DNA of 64,000 nt from Flavobacterium sp. NG2 (GTDB lineage: Bacteria; Bacteroidota; Bacteroidia; Flavobacteriales; Flavobacteriaceae): contig NZ_CP139420.1 of assembly GCF_034119845.1 (NCBI RefSeq), positions 2,396,001-2,460,000 on the forward strand. The letters run 5' to 3'. The position numbers and the translations under genes were made by a program. Under the pieces are notes generated by a model that saw only the letters and a program-made list of their open reading frames with translations, searched no databases and was not told the origin of the DNA. This document shows, piece by piece, positions 62,856 to 64,000 of this stretch. The first letter of the stretch is position 1; every line of letters begins with the position of its first letter.

Positions 62856-64000
62856 TTAGCTGTATATTTTATCGTATAAGTTTTTGTATTTCTCTAAGAT
62901 GATTTTACGTTTTAGTTTCATCGTAGGAGTCAGATGTCCATTGTCTGGCGTCCATACATCAGGTGTAAGTTCGAATCGCTTGATTTGTTCCCAATGACCA
63001 AATTTTTCGTTTATGACGTTTATTTCTTCTTGAAAACGACCAATTACAATTTTGTTAGCAATCATAGATTCATTGGTGTTGCCAATATTTATTTTGTGAA
63101 TTTTAGCCCAATCTTTGACAAAATCAAAATTAGGTTGAATGAAAGCAGCGGGCATTTTTTGACCGTCACCTATGACCATAATTTGCTCGATGAAACGCGA
63201 TTGCTTCATAGCATTTTCTAAAATTTGTGGAGCAATGTATTTCCCTCCTGATGTTTTGAACATTTCTTTCTTACGGTCGGTGATTTTTAGGAATCCTTCG
63301 GCATCTATTTCGCCAATGTCTCCTGTGTGGAAATAGCCGTTTTCAATGACTTCGGCAGTTTTGGTTTCGTCTTTAAAATAGCCTAGCATAACGTTAGGGC
63401 CTTTGCAAAGGATTTCGCCATCTTCGGCAATTTTTACTTCTACATTATCGATAGGCTTGCCCACGGTTCCAATTTTGAAACCGCGATTACGCATATCATT
63501 TACGGAAATTACAGGCGAAGTTTCTGATAAGCCGTAACCTTCCATGACAGGGATTTCGGCAGCTGCAAAAACGCGGCAAAGTCTAGGTTGTAGTGCGGCA
63601 CTTCCAGAAACCATCAATTCTAGATTTCCGCCAAGGCCTTCTTTCCATTTGCTAAAAATTAATTTACGAGCTATTTTTAGTTGGAATTCATACCAAAATC
63701 CATTGGCTCCATAGGGTTCGTATTTTAGACCTAATTCGATAGCCCAGAAAAATAGTTTTCGTTTGATGCCTGAAAGATCATTTCCTTTGGCATAAATTTT
63801 ATCGTATACTTTTTCAATTAGTCTAGGGACAACTGTCATAACTGTAGGTTTGACCTCCTTAATGTTGTCGCTAATTTTTTCAATTGATTCGCCAAAGTAG
63901 ATTGCCACGCCATAGTGCTGGTATAAATAAACGACCATTCGCTCAAAAATATGGCAAATAGGTAAGAAGCTTAAAGCACGACTTTTTCCTGCTTGAAAAG
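62856..64000 (-). CDS. Long-chain acyl-CoA ligase, partial (5' end beyond window)
   Basis: The C-terminal 381 or so residues of an AMP-forming ligase, continuing past 64000 (FQAGKSRALSFLPICHIFER precedes MVVYLYQHYG). It shows ATP/AMP motifs GYGLSETSPVISVN, NGYFHTGDIGEIDAEGFLKITDRKKEMFKTSGGKYIAP and a C-terminal catalytic Lys region (TPTMKLKRKIILEKYKNLYDKIYS). It activates long-chain fatty acids as CoA esters for lipid synthesis or degradation, probably membrane-associated. The missing N-terminus must contain the first ATP-binding motif. Confidence 0.92.
   Translation of the reverse strand, partial: FQAGKSRALSFLPICHIFERMVVYLYQHYGVAIYFGESIEKISDNIKEVKPTVMTVVPRLIEKVYDKIYAKGNDLSGIKRKLFFWAIELGLKYEPYGANGFWYEFQLKIARKLIFSKWKEGLGGNLELMVSGSAALQPRLCRVFAAAEIPVMEGYGLSETSPVISVNDMRNRGFKIGTVGKPIDNVEVKIAEDGEILCKGPNVMLGYFKDETKTAEVIENGYFHTGDIGEIDAEGFLKITDRKKEMFKTSGGKYIAPQILENAMKQSRFIEQIMVIGDGQKMPAAFIQPNFDFVKDWAKIHKINIGNTNESMIANKIVIGRFQEEINVINEKFGHWEQIKRFELTPDVWTPDNGHLTPTMKLKRKIILEKYKNLYDKIYS

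Overview
The window looks like a chromosomal segment of a Flavobacterium-like member of the Bacteroidota. The evidence is AT-rich DNA, recurring promoter boxes of the TAnnTTTG type, type IX secretion (T9SS) sorting domains of types A and B, MBG/YDG repeat domains, many small lipoproteins and intergenic palindromic repeats of a flavobacterial kind. No rRNA, tRNA, CRISPR array, prophage or IS transposase was recognised.

Layout. 1-1331: prfA (release factor 1). 1361-9690: a minus-strand block that looks like an envelope-stress cluster: lipoprotein, YtxH protein, a 50-residue lmo0937-type membrane peptide, outer-membrane barrel, YihY/BrkB protein, second lipoprotein, a CHASE3/PAS histidine kinase, a single-domain response regulator, an AraC-type regulator and an AI-2E family transporter. 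9969-13372: pyrF, a metal-receptor-like binding protein and guaB. 13916-22249: CPA2 cation antiporter, purB, flavin monooxygenase, an unknown secreted protein and a semialdehyde dehydrogenase, separated by repeat-rich spacers. 22250-23900: an imperfect tandem duplication and an isolated TIR/deoxyribosyltransferase-like gene.

24020-35527: the complete tryptophan operon on the minus strand, in transcription order trpE-trpG-trpD, then three MscS channel genes, then trpC-trpF-trpB, a gamma-glutamylcyclotransferase-like gene and trpA. Upstream of trpE is a full attenuator: promoter, an 18-codon leader peptide with three consecutive Trp codons, and an intrinsic terminator whose loop and 3' arm can pair with the leader stop-codon region.

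35572-48602: YceI protein, a 1451-residue T9SS type B surface protein, an unknown protein with kinase-like motifs, a propeller-like lipoprotein, a metallophosphoesterase fused to an outer-membrane barrel, an HD domain fused to a Pycsar-type membrane domain, and an SGNH hydrolase. 49108-57227: a giant T9SS adhesin-like gene carrying 21 nearly identical 255-bp repeats and split by a one-base deletion in the eighth repeat.

57336-59225: cysE-cysM, preceded by a 25-codon reading frame that ends in a polycysteine tract (six of the last seven codons are Cys). I interpret it as a cysteine-sensing leader peptide. 59254-64000: a DUF2752 protein, a small membrane protein with an overlapping Smr-domain gene, an internally duplicated lipoprotein, a cysteine desulfurase and the 3' part of a long-chain acyl-CoA ligase that runs off the window.

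The most notable observations are the two amino-acid-codon leader peptides (Trp and Cys), the adhesin array with its frameshift, the trp operon interrupted by mechanosensitive channel genes, and two orphan genes related to immune-signalling effectors.
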